NCBI RefSeq assembly: GCF_000280905.1
Contig: NZ_ALAP01000078.1
Coordinates: 310,001-374,000 of the forward strand
DNA: 64,000 bases
Direction of reading: 5' to 3'
DNA from: Streptomyces sp. AA1529
Lineage (GTDB): Bacteria; Actinomycetota; Actinomycetes; Streptomycetales; Streptomycetaceae
In this document: in pieces, positions 47,744 to 57,100 of the stretch
Position numbering within the stretch: position 1 is the first letter of the stretch
How the letters are laid out: each line of letters starts with the position of its first letter
The notes under the pieces: model-generated
Told to the model about the DNA's origin: nothing
Databases searched by the model: none
What the model saw: the letters and a program-made list of their open reading frames with translations, nothing else
Made by a program: the position numbers and the translations under genes

Positions 47744-48559
47744 GTGACAACCGCGCTTCCGCTCTTCCCCCTCAACTCGGTGCTGTTCCCGGGGCTGGTG
47801 CTGCCGCTGAACATCTTCGAGCCGCGGTACCGCGCGCTGATGCGGGACCTGCTCGCACTGCCCGAGGACGCGCCTCGCCGCTTCGGTGTCGTCGCCATCC
47901 GGGACGGCCGCGAGGTCGCCCCCGCCGACACCGGAATGCCCGATTCCGCACCGCCCCAGGGCACGGACCCGACGGCCGGCTTCGGTCCGGACCCGATCAC
48001 CTCGTTCTACACGGTCGGCTGCATCGCCGACGCCTCCACCATCCGCGAACGCGTCACGGGCACGGGCGCGGCGGACTCCGCGGAGGAGCCGGAGGAGGCG
48101 GCCCCGGACACCGATCCGCACGGCGGCCCGACCGGCTACGAGGTGCTGGCCACCGGCACCACCCGGTTCCGGCTGCTGTCGGTCGACGCCTCCGGCCCCT
48201 ATCTGACCGGCGAGATCGAGGAGTTGCCGGAAGAGGAGGGCGACGAGGCGGGCGCGCTCGCCTCCGGTGTGCTGCGGGCCTTCCGCGCGTACCAGAAGCG
48301 GCTGGCCAGCGCCCGGGAGCGGACCCTGGCCGCCGGGCAGGAGCAGGACCTGCCGGACGACCCGTCGGTGGTCTCGTACCTGGTGGCGGCTGCCACCGTG
48401 CTGGACACCCCCGCCAAGCAGCGGCTGCTCCAGGCCCCGGACACCGCGACCCGGCTGGCGGACGAGCTGAAGCTGCTGCGCAGGGAGGCGGCCGTCATCG
48501 GCAAGCTGCCGTCGCTGCCCGCGGCCGACCTGACGCGGAATCCGACCAGCCGGAACTGA
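47744..48559 (+). CDS. Lon N-terminal (LON substrate-binding) domain protein
   Basis: A 271-aa stand-alone Lon-N protein. It begins TTALPLFPLNSVLFPGLVLP, followed by LNIFEPRYRALMRDLLALPE, the classic Lon-N strand pattern, then GYEVLATGTTRFRLLSVDAS. An acidic insertion (EEPEEAAPDTDP) separates strands. No AAA or protease domain. GTG 47744 follows TAGGCT by eight bases with no ribosome site, so probably leaderless. The longer frame to 47663 is not supported. Confidence 0.88.
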   Translation: MTTALPLFPLNSVLFPGLVLPLNIFEPRYRALMRDLLALPEDAPRRFGVVAIRDGREVAPADTGMPDSAPPQGTDPTAGFGPDPITSFYTVGCIADASTIRERVTGTGAADSAEEPEEAAPDTDPHGGPTGYEVLATGTTRFRLLSVDASGPYLTGEIEELPEEEGDEAGALASGVLRAFRAYQKRLASARERTLAAGQEQDLPDDPSVVSYLVAAATVLDTPAKQRLLQAPDTATRLADELKLLRREAAVIGKLPSLPAADLTRNPTSRN

Positions 48560-48578
48560 CCTCCCCGGAGCGGAGCAC

Positions 48579-49076
48579 ATGGCGAGGAAGAGCAAGCGGC
48601 AGGGGTCGGCGACCCCGGCCATCGTCGCGGCCACCGAGGCGGGCATCGCCTTCGAGACGCGCGCCTACACCCACGATCCGGCGGCACCCTCCTACGGCGA
48701 GGAGGCCGCCGAGGCGCTGGGCGTGCCGCCGGAGCAGGTCTTCAAGACCCTGGTGGCCGAGGTGGACGGTGCGCTGACGGTCGCCGTCGTCCCGGTGTCG
48801 GCGTCGCTGGACCTGAAGGCGCTGGCGGCCGCCGTGGGCGGCAAGCGGGCGGTGCTGGCCGACCCGGCCGCCGCCGAGCGCTCCTCCGGCTACGTCCGCG
48901 GCGGCATCTCCCCGCTCGGGCAGCGCAAGCGGCTCCCCACGGTGCTGGACGCCTCCGCGCAGGACCATCCGGCGATCTGCGTCTCGGCGGGCCGCCGCGG
49001 CCTGGAGATCGAACTGGCGCCCGCGGATCTGGCCACGCTGACCGATGCCGTCCTCGCCCCGGTCGCCCGCGGCTGA
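48579..49076 (+). CDS. ybaK: Cys-tRNA(Pro)/Cys-tRNA(Cys) deacylase YbaK
   Basis: A 165-aa YbaK/ProX-type editing deacylase that removes mischarged Cys from tRNA(Pro). Family segments: TPAIVAATEAGIAFETRAYT, EQVFKTLVAEVDGALTVAVV, the YVRGGISPLGQRKRLPTVLD motif and ICVSAGRRGLEIELAPADL. ATG 48579, 20 bases after the Lon-N gene and likely co-transcribed (CCCCGGAG upstream). Confidence 0.93.
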   Translation: MARKSKRQGSATPAIVAATEAGIAFETRAYTHDPAAPSYGEEAAEALGVPPEQVFKTLVAEVDGALTVAVVPVSASLDLKALAAAVGGKRAVLADPAAAERSSGYVRGGISPLGQRKRLPTVLDASAQDHPAICVSAGRRGLEIELAPADLATLTDAVLAPVARG

Positions 49077-49125
49077 CTCCCCGGACCCCGGTCGCCCGCG
49101 GCCGGCCCGCCGCCCCGGGCGCCGG

Positions 49126-49812
49126 TCAGCTCTCCCAGCGCTGCGGCGCCGGGGCGAGCTGGGCGACGGGCTCGTCGCGGGGGGCGAAGAGCGCGGTCAC
49201 CAGCAGATGGACGAGCACGGCTACGAACGGCCAGGCCAGCAGTACCGCGTACGCGTGCAGCTCCAGCGGCGCGTCGAAGGTGGCGCCCTGGCCGGCCGCC
49301 CGCGCCGCCGCCGACAGGTCCGTCTCGGGGCCCAGCCACACGCCGGTCCGCCAGGCCAGTACGGAGCCCAGCGCCCCGCCCAGGCACAGGCCCACCACCA
49401 GGCCCACGCCGCCGCTCCTGCGGACCAGGAAGACGGCGAGCCCCGTGACCACCCCGAATCCCAGCCCGAGCAGGGTGAAGACACCCTCGGCGCCGATGGC
49501 CTCCTCGCCCTCGGGGTGCCGGAAGAGGACCAGCTTGCCGCTGGTGTACAGCGGCACCCGGGGCGCCAGCCACAGCCACAGCAGTCCCATCAGCACACCG
49601 AGGACGGCGACGGCCGCCGCGCAGACGGCCGCGTGCAGCAGCTCGCGCGAGAGGACCGGCCCGGCCTGCCCCCCGTAGCCGGTGTGCACCGCGTACGACG
49701 GCGCGGGCGGCGGGCCCGAGGCGCCGCCGCCGGGCTGGTCGCCCGCTCCCGCCGCGGATGCGGAGGAGTGGGAGGAGTCCGGATCGGGAGAGGAGGGCGT
49801 CGGTACGGTCAC
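49126..49812 (-). CDS. Four-helix membrane protein (possibly DUF2567)
   Basis: A 228-aa protein. Residues 1-55 are a disordered Pro/Ser/Gly-rich cytoplasmic part. Four helices follow (AAVCAAAVAVLGVLMGLLWL; VFTLLGLGFGVVTGLAVFL; GLVVGLCLGGALGSVLAW; YAVLLAWPFVAVLVHLLVTA). Function unknown. GTG 49812 comes six bases after CACGAT. Confidence 0.7.
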   Translation of the reverse strand: MTVPTPSSPDPDSSHSSASAAGAGDQPGGGASGPPPAPSYAVHTGYGGQAGPVLSRELLHAAVCAAAVAVLGVLMGLLWLWLAPRVPLYTSGKLVLFRHPEGEEAIGAEGVFTLLGLGFGVVTGLAVFLVRRSGGVGLVVGLCLGGALGSVLAWRTGVWLGPETDLSAAARAAGQGATFDAPLELHAYAVLLAWPFVAVLVHLLVTALFAPRDEPVAQLAPAPQRWES

Positions 49813-49911
49813 CCCGCCATCGTGCCAGGCCCGCGCGATGCGGGAGGCCCCGGCCCGCCCCCGGCCCGCCCTCGGTGCGGCCGCCGGGGGCAGCGGGGGT
49901 CCGCCCGGGTG

Positions 49912-50946
49912 TCAGCGGGTGGCCGCCCAGCGGTAGGCCCGGGTGGCGAGAGCGAGCGAGAGCACCCCGACCGCCGCGCACACCCCCAGGTCCAGTACGA
50001 CGCGCGCCCAGTCCGGGTGCGGTGCGAAAGTGCGCGCGAAGGCCTCCACCCCGTAGGTGGACGGCAGCAGGTCCCGGACCCAGCCGACCGCGGGCGGCAG
50101 CCCGCCCGCGGGCAGGACGCCCAGCAGCAGCGCCGCCGACATCCCCAGCTGGCCGCCCAGGGTGGCCAGCTCGGGGCGCGGGGCGAGCAGCCCCAGCGCC
50201 GCGCCCAGCCCGGCGAGCGCGGCACCGGCGAGCGGGACGACGGCCGCTAGCACCCACAGTCCGCCCAGCGGGAGCTGGAAGAGCACACTGCCCGCCACCG
50301 CCGTCACCAGCACTCCGGGGACGGTGAAGGACGCGTAGGCGGCCGCCGCGCCCAGCACGACGGAGGCGGCCGGCACCGGCAGGGTCGCGTAGTGGTCCAG
50401 GCCGCCGCCCGCACGCAGCTGGCCGAAGTACTGGGCGAGCAGGTTCAGCGCCACGAAGGCCACCACCAGCACGCTGGACCCGGCGACCACGGCCCGCGCC
50501 TCGGCGCCGCCGTCCACCACTCCGCGCATCAGGACCATGATCCCCAACGACTGGAAGGTCGCCACGAACAGCAACGGGATCCGCGCCACCCGGGCCCGGG
50601 AGAGCTGGGCCCGGTAGACGGCGCCCAGCGCGGGCCACAGCCGGGCGCGCGGCGCCAGCGGCATCCGGGCCGTGCCCGCACCCGCCCCGGCACCGGCGCC
50701 CGGCTCCGCCGCGCGGAGCGTGCCGCCCCCGGCTGCGCTGTCCGTGGCGGAGGCCGCGGCCGCACCCGCACCCGCGCGCTCCCGCTCGCCGGCCGCGCCG
50801 TGCTCCGCGGCGCCGCCGGTCCGCGTACGGCTGCCCACCGTCGTCCTCACCCGAGCCCGCCCCTCACGTCCCGCACCGTCGGTGCAGGGTCCGATGCCGT
50901 CCCGTCCCGCCTCGTCGGCCGCGCCGGGCCCTGTACGCTCCGGCAT
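49912..50946 (-). CDS. ABC transporter permease
   Basis: A 344-aa permease of the ABC-2 type. About 95 residues at the N-terminus are low-complexity (Gly/Ala/Arg). Six helices then run from about residue 110 (LLFVATFQSLGIMVLMRGVV, VVAFVALNLLAQYF, ALLLGVLPAGGLPPAVGWV and others); LLPSTYGVEAFARTF is the ABC-2 C-terminal motif. ATG 50946 lies 13 bases past the ATPase stop; an upstream ATG at 51021 would overlap the ATPase. Pairs with that ATPase, probably as a drug or lipid exporter. Confidence 0.85.
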   Translation of the reverse strand: MPERTGPGAADEAGRDGIGPCTDGAGREGRARVRTTVGSRTRTGGAAEHGAAGERERAGAGAAAASATDSAAGGGTLRAAEPGAGAGAGAGTARMPLAPRARLWPALGAVYRAQLSRARVARIPLLFVATFQSLGIMVLMRGVVDGGAEARAVVAGSSVLVVAFVALNLLAQYFGQLRAGGGLDHYATLPVPAASVVLGAAAAYASFTVPGVLVTAVAGSVLFQLPLGGLWVLAAVVPLAGAALAGLGAALGLLAPRPELATLGGQLGMSAALLLGVLPAGGLPPAVGWVRDLLPSTYGVEAFARTFAPHPDWARVVLDLGVCAAVGVLSLALATRAYRWAATR

Positions 50947-50959
50947 CCCGTCCGCGCGC

Positions 50960-52015
50960 TCATGCCTTGACCAGGCCCTCGGCGCCGTCCTGGCCCGCCG
51001 CGCGGCCGCCGAGGGCCACATACACGTCCTCCAGGCTCGGGGTGGCGAGCCGGAAGTCGTCCAGGGCCGCGAACGCCTCGCCCGTGGTGACCAGCGCGAC
51101 CGCCTCCCGCGCGGCGGCGGGTGGCAGCCGCAGCGTCCAGCGGCGGCCGGTGACGGCGGCGCCGGCGGCGAGCGCGGACACCTCCGGGATCTCCACCGGA
51201 GCGCGCTCCCGCCACACCAGTTCCAGCCGCACCTCGTCGCCGACCGTCGCCTTCAGCCCGCCGGGGGTGTCGCAGGCGATCACCCGGCCCCGGTCCAGCA
51301 CCGCCACCCGGTCCAGCACGGTCTCCGCCTCGATCACGTTGTGCGTCACCAGCAGCACGGTCACCCCGCGCTCGGCGCGCCGCCGGTCCACGGCCGCCCA
51401 CACCGCGCGCCGTGCGTGCGGGTCCATGCCGGTGGTCGGCTCGTCCAGCACCAGCAGCGGCCGGTCCCCCACCAGTGCCGCGGCCACGCATGCCAGCCGC
51501 CGCTGCCCGCCGGAGAGCCGTTTGAGCGGCCGCGAGGCGAGCTGCGTCAGCTCCAGCTCGGCCAGTACCTCGTCGCGCGCGACGCGGGCCGCCGCGGTGT
51601 CCATCCCGCGCAGCCGCGCGGTGGTCTCGGCGGCGAGGGCGACACTCAGCTCGTCCAGCGCGGTCGACTCCTGCCCGAGGTAGGCCAGCAGCCGGGCGGC
51701 CCGCTCGGGGTGGCGCACCAGATCATGGCCGAGCACCTCGACCGCTCCGGAGTCGGGCCGCAGCAGCCCGGTGAGCTGCCGCACCAGGGTGGACTTCCCG
51801 GCTCCGTTGGGGCCCAGCAGTCCGAAGATCTCGCCCTGCCGCACCCGCAGGCAGACGCCGTCGGTCGCCCGGACCGCGGGCGCCGCCGCTGCGCCGCGCC
51901 GGGCCCGCACCGGTGCGTAGGTCTTGACCAGGTCCTCGACACGCACAGCGGTGCGGGCCGGTGCCGTCGCGCTTGCCACCGAGCTGTCCACCGCCTGCCG
52001 AGTGCCCGTTCTCAC
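50960..52015 (-). CDS. ABC transporter ATP-binding protein
   Basis: A 351-aa ATPase of the CcmA/DrrA type. Walker A GPNGAGKST (68-76), Q-loop in LLAYLGQEST, signature LSGGQRRLAC, Walker B LLVLDEPTTGMDP, and H-loop VLLVTHNVIEAE. A C-terminal ~90-residue domain (VRLELVWRERAPVEIPEV onward) is typical of DrrA-like exporters. Start chosen at ATG 52015; the first ~20 residues are Ser/Thr/Ala-rich. Confidence 0.92.
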   Translation of the reverse strand: MRTGTRQAVDSSVASATAPARTAVRVEDLVKTYAPVRARRGAAAAPAVRATDGVCLRVRQGEIFGLLGPNGAGKSTLVRQLTGLLRPDSGAVEVLGHDLVRHPERAARLLAYLGQESTALDELSVALAAETTARLRGMDTAAARVARDEVLAELELTQLASRPLKRLSGGQRRLACVAAALVGDRPLLVLDEPTTGMDPHARRAVWAAVDRRRAERGVTVLLVTHNVIEAETVLDRVAVLDRGRVIACDTPGGLKATVGDEVRLELVWRERAPVEIPEVSALAAGAAVTGRRWTLRLPPAAAREAVALVTTGEAFAALDDFRLATPSLEDVYVALGGRAAGQDGAEGLVKA

Positions 52016-52174
52016 GACCTATGAGGGTACGCGTCCGGGTTCCGCCGCCCCGCTCCGACCCCTGCGGGCTCCCGGCGCGGCCGGTGGCGGGGGCGCGGTG
52101 CGGGTGCGGAGCCGGTGGCAGGCCACGCCGGGTACGCGGCCGCTCCGGCCGCCGGAACGCGACGCACCGGGAGG

Positions 52175-53497
52175 TCAGTCACCGGCCGGCGCGTGCTCGG
52201 CCGAGGCGCCGGAGCGGGCGTCCACCTCGCGCCAGAACCCCGCCCGGATCGCGTAGCGGTCGTGCTCGTCGATCTGGTCGTCCTTGTGTGCGAGCAGGCC
52301 GAACCGGGCCGCGTAGCGGAGCAGCTCGCCGTCGATCCGGTGCGGGATGCGGGGGTACTCGGCGGAGAGCTGGTTCAGATGGTGCTCGCTGATCAGCCGC
52401 TCGGTCCAGCGGCGCGCGAAGACCTGGCCGACCTCGAAGGGGTCGCCGCTGACGGCGGTGATGTCCTCCTCGCGGTCCGCCCAGCGCTGCTCGGCGGTGG
52501 TGAGCTGGGCGAGCATCGGCAGGGCCGCGGTCTCGGGCGGTTCGCCGCCGGGAGCCGACCGCTCGACCCAGCCGCGGTCCGACGACCAGCGGAGCGTGGC
52601 CCCCGGCGGCCCGGCGGGCGGATGCGCCTGCTGCCCCTGGCGGCCGAGGTCGGCCAGGTCCTTGGGGGTGGGCACGCCTTCGCTCCGCTGCGGAGTCCCG
52701 GACGCGGGCCGCCCGGCCTCCTCGCCGCCGTCCTCCGCCGCGGGCTGCGGCTCGGCCTGCTCGTCCTCCTCGGGCGGCCGGTCGGCGGGAGCGGCGGCCG
52801 GGCCGGAGGGGGCGGGCCCACGGTGGCCCACGGAGCCGTTCTTGCCGCTCTCCGGCAGCGGTGCGGAGAGGATCGCGGCGATCTCCGGACGGGGTGCGGG
52901 CTGCGGGGCGCAGGGCGCGGAGAGGTCCTTGGCCCGGACCACGGGGGTGATCCAGGTCCGGTCCAGCACCCGCCGCTCGTCGGCCTCGGCCACCAGGTCC
53001 TCGGACTGGTTGTAGTCCCCGTCGGCGGCCTGGACCGCCCACAGGTGGACGGCCACCCCGTGCTCCTTCGCGGACATCAGCCCCGGCAGCAGATCACCGT
53101 CGCCGGTCACCAGCACGATGTCGGAGCAGGCGCGGTTGCGGGCGAGTTCGGTCAGCTCCGCGTGCATGGCGGCGTCCACGCCCTTCTGCGCCCAGCGGCC
53201 GTCGCTGCGGGTGAGGGCCCCCAGCCGTACCGTCACCCGGGGCATCACGCGCAGCCTGCGGTGCTCGGGCTGCGGCACCCGGTCCGGGGCGCCGTCGAAC
53301 CAGTAGATGCGCAGCAGCGCGCACTGGGTGTCGGCCTCCGCCTGCCGCCGGAGGGAGCGGATCAGACCTGCGTGGTCGACGGTGATCCGCGAGCGGGTGG
53401 GTTCCCCGGCCAGCAGACTGGCGGCGGCGCCCAGCAGATATCCGGCGTCCACCAGGACGACGCAGCGGTCCACGACGTTCCACCCACTCTCGGTCAT
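52175..53497 (-). CDS. NYN-domain protein (PIN-like nuclease fold)
   Basis: A 440-aa protein. Residues ~10-175 form a NYN domain: acidic residues in RCVVLVDAGYLLG, KGVDAAMHAELTELA and IVLVTGDGDLLPGL are the predicted metal site, suggesting RNA cleavage. A disordered Pro/Glu-rich linker (about 205-320) leads to a helical C-terminal domain (FEVGQVFARRWTERLISEHH, HRIDGELLRYAARFGLLAHK) resembling an OST-HTH-like or winged-helix module. ATG 53497. Divergent from the 51-aa gene. The 52016-52174 gap to the ABC gene shows nothing. Confidence 0.85.
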   Translation of the reverse strand: MTESGWNVVDRCVVLVDAGYLLGAAASLLAGEPTRSRITVDHAGLIRSLRRQAEADTQCALLRIYWFDGAPDRVPQPEHRRLRVMPRVTVRLGALTRSDGRWAQKGVDAAMHAELTELARNRACSDIVLVTGDGDLLPGLMSAKEHGVAVHLWAVQAADGDYNQSEDLVAEADERRVLDRTWITPVVRAKDLSAPCAPQPAPRPEIAAILSAPLPESGKNGSVGHRGPAPSGPAAAPADRPPEEDEQAEPQPAAEDGGEEAGRPASGTPQRSEGVPTPKDLADLGRQGQQAHPPAGPPGATLRWSSDRGWVERSAPGGEPPETAALPMLAQLTTAEQRWADREEDITAVSGDPFEVGQVFARRWTERLISEHHLNQLSAEYPRIPHRIDGELLRYAARFGLLAHKDDQIDEHDRYAIRAGFWREVDARSGASAEHAPAGD

Positions 53498-53708
53498 GAC
53501 ATCCAGCCGAGGCTGTGCCTTCGCGTGCCGGCCGTTCCCCGTGTCCTTCGAGTCTGCCCGACCGCGCGGGGGTTATCAGCCGGAACTCGATCATCGGCGT
53601 GGCGCCCACTCGCGGTAATTGTCCGACATGCACGGCATTTCCGGTCGTGCGAATCTGAACGGGAGGACCCTCTCGTTCGGAGACGGACCTCCGTCGCAGG
53701 AGGCGAAC

Positions 53709-53864
53709 ATGGCGAAGAACAAGAACCGTCAGCCGGCCCGGGAATCGCGCACCGCGGAGGAGCAGCAGCGGGAGCGGGAGCGCGCGAAGTCGGCCGCCGC
53801 GGAGCGGACGCCCCCCACCGGAGCGGCCCGCAAGGGCCGGGAACGCCGCTTCGGCCACAACTGA
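53709..53864 (+). CDS. 51-aa highly charged basic protein
   Basis: MAKNKNRQPARESRTAEEQQ onward, ending ARKGRERRFGHN. No hydrophobic segment; about half the residues are charged, and Cys and Trp are absent. AGGAGGCGAAC gives a strong ribosome site seven bases before the ATG. A bidirectional terminator lies 40 bases downstream. Function unknown; the composition fits a nucleic-acid- or ribosome-associated peptide, which is only a guess. Confidence 0.72.
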   Translation: MAKNKNRQPARESRTAEEQQRERERAKSAAAERTPPTGAARKGRERRFGHN

Positions 53865-53904
53865 GCGCACCGGGCCCTCCGGGTCCGCCCGGGCACGCCC
53901 TCGA

Positions 53905-53938
53905 TGCCCAGTCCGCGGCGTCGGCCGCGGACTGGGCA
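53905..53938. terminator. 15-bp bidirectional terminator between the 51-aa gene and dnaE
   Basis: TGCCCAGTCCGCGGC, loop GTCG, then the exact complement. It is the most perfect stem in the window, between convergent genes. The remainder of 53865-54162 is G+C-rich repeats without a gene. Confidence 0.75.
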
Positions 53939-54162
53939 CGCGCGGTGACCACGGCCGGTGCCCGAGGCAGGCCGCCCGGCGACCGGCCGGCCGACGCCCG
54001 GACCGACGCCCGGCCGGGTTCCCGGACGCGGGGCCCCGGGTCCGGGCTGTCCGGGGTGTCCGGGCGCGGGCCGGGGCGCGGGCGCGGGCCGGGAGTCCCG
54101 ACGACCGCGCCCCCCGGTCGGAGCGCGGGTCCGGGGAGCCCGCCCGGTGCGTCCGGCGGGCC

Positions 54163-57100
54163 TCAGCCCGCCAGGCAGGCGGGGCCCAGCAGTTCCTTCA
54201 GGTCGCCGAAGAGCGCGGGGTCGGGGGTGACCCGGTGCCGGTCCAGCCGCAGCACCGTGGTCTTGCGCGCGCCCTCCAGCCGGACGCGCACCTCGCTGGC
54301 GCCGCGGTGCTGGGTCAGCACATAGCCCAGCTTCTCCACCAGTGGAGGCGTCACCTTGACGGTGGGGATGGTGATGGTGACCGGCGCGGTGGCGGACGCC
54401 TCGCTCAGATCGGGGACCTGAAGCTCCATGGCGACGAGCCGGGGCACGTCCTCCCGCTTGTCCAGCCGCCCCTTGACGAAGACGACGGCGTCCTCCACGA
54501 GCTGGGTGGAGACCAGTTGATAGGTGGCGGGGAAGAACATGCAGTCGATGGATCCGGCCAGGTCCTCGACGGTGGCGATGGCCCAGGCGTTGCCCTGCTT
54601 GGTCATCTTGCGCTGGAGGCCGGAGATGATGCCGCCGATGGTGACGATGGAGCCGTCGGAGTAGTCGCCGCCGGTCAGCTGGGCGATGGCCGCGTCGGCC
54701 TTCTCGTTGAGCACGTGCTCCAGGCCGAAGAGCGGATGGTCGGAGACGTAGAGGCCGAGCATCTCCCGCTCCTGGGCGAGCAGATAGGTCTTCTCCCACT
54801 CCTCCTCGGAGAACTGCACGTCCAGGCCGAAGCCGGGGCCGGAGTCCGCCGTGTCGTCCCCGCCGAGGTCGCCGAAGAGGTCGAACTGCCCCTCGGCCTC
54901 CTTCCGCTTGACCTGCACCACGTTGTCGATCATCGGCTCGAACTGCGCGGTGAGGCCCTTGCGGGTGTGCCCCATCTCGTCGAACGCGCCGGCCTTGATC
55001 AGCGACTCGACGGTGCGCTTGTTGCAGACGACGGCCTCGACCTTGTCCAGGAAGTCCGGGAAGGAGGAGTACTTGCCCTTCGCCTTGCGGCACTTGACGA
55101 TCGAGTCGACGACGTTCTGGCCCACGTTCCGCACGGCGGTGAGGCCGAAGACGATCGTGGAGTCGTCCTTGGAGGTGAAGTTCGCCTCCGACTCATTGAC
55201 GTTGGGCGGCAGCACCTTGATGCCCATCTTGCGGCACTCGTTGAGATAGACGGCCGACTTGTCCTTGTCGTCGCGCACGGAGGTGAGCAGCGCGGACATG
55301 TACTCGGCGGGGTAGTTGGCCTTGAGGTAGGCCGTCCAGTAGGTGACCAGCCCGTAGGCGGAGGAGTGCGCCTTGTTGAAGGCGTACCCGGCGAAGGGGA
55401 CCAGCACGTCCCAGACGGCCTGGATGGCACCGTCCGAGTAGCCGTTGTCCCGCATGCCCTTCTGGAAGTTCACGAACTCCTTGTCGAGAACCTCCTTCTT
55501 CTTCTTGCCCATCGCCCGGCGCAGCAGGTCCGCCTGGCCCAGTGAGTAGCCGGCGAGCACCTGGGCCGCCTTCTGCACCTGCTCCTGGTAGACGATCAGG
55601 CCGTGCGTGATGTCGAGGACGTCCCTGAGCGGTTCCTCCAGCTCCGGGTGGATCGGCGTGATCTCCTGCTGGCCGTTCTTCCGCAGCGCGTAGTTGATGT
55701 GGGAGTTCATCCCCATCGGGCCGGGTCGGTAGAGGGCCGAGACCGCGGAGATGTCCTCGAAGTGGTCGGGCTTCATCATCCGCAGCAGGGAGCGCATCGG
55801 GCCGCCGTCGAACTGGAAGACGCCGAGGGTGTCGCCGCGGCACAGCAGCTCGAACGCCTTGGGGTCGTCCAGCGGCAGGTCGAGGAGCTTGAGGTCGACA
55901 CCCTTGTTCTTGCGGATCATCTTGACCGCGTCGTCCATGATGGTGAGGTTGCGCAGCCCCAGGAAGTCCATCTTCAGCAGGCCGAGCGACTCACAGCTCG
56001 GGTAGTCCCACTGGGTGACGACGGTGCCGTCGTTCTTCGGCGAGAAGATCGGCGCGTGGTCGATGACCGGCTCGCTGGACATGATCACGCCCGCCGCGTG
56101 CATGCCCATCTGGCGCACCAGGCCCTCGATGCCCATGGCGGAGTCGATGACCTTCTTGACGTCCGGCTCGTTCTCGTACATCCCGCGCACCTCGCCCGCC
56201 TCGCTGTAGCGGGGGTGGTTCGGGTCGGTGATGCCGGAGAGCGGGATGCCCTTGCCGAGCACGTCGGCGGGCATCGCCTTGGTGATGCGGTCGCCCATCG
56301 CGTAGGGGTAGCCCAGCACCCGGGAGGCGTCCTTGATGGCGGCCTTCGCCTTGATCGTGCCGTAGGTGCCGATCATGGCGACCTTGTCGGCGCCGTACTT
56401 CTCCGTGACGTAGCGGATCACGTCACCGCGCCGGCGCTCGTCGAAGTCGATGTCGACGTCGGGCATGGTGACGCGCTCGGGGTTGAGGAACCGCTCGAAG
56501 ATCAGCCCGTGGGTGACGGGGTCGAGGTCGGTGATGCCCATGGCGTAGCTGACGATCGAGCCCGCGGCCGAGCCGCGGCCCGGACCGACCGCGATGCCGT
56601 TGTCCTTGGCCCAGTTGATGAAGTCGGCGACCACCAGGAAGTACCCGGGGAAGCCCATGTCGATGATGACCTTCATCTCGTAGTCCGCCAGCTCCTGGCG
56701 GTCCTGCGGCACCCCGCCCGGGAAGCGGCGGGCCATCCCGCGCCGGACCTCCTCGCGGAACCAGGAGATCTCGTCGTACCCCTCGGGCACGTCGAACTTC
56801 GGCATCAGGTTCTTGGGCTCGAACATGCCCTCGGTCTCGATGCGCTCGGCGATCAGGAGCTGCGTGTTGCGGCAGCCCGACTGCCAGGCCTCCGAGGAGT
56901 CGATGCCGTACATCTCCTCGGCGGTCTTGAGGTAGTAGCCGGAACCGTCGAAGCTGAAGCGGTCCGGGTCCGAGAGGTTGCTGCCGGTCTGGATGCACAG
57001 CAGGGTGTCGTGCGCCGCCGACTCACGCGCATAGGTGTAGTGCGAGTCGTTGGTGACGACGAAGGGCGCGTCGAGCTTCCGCGCGATGCGCTCCAGGCCG

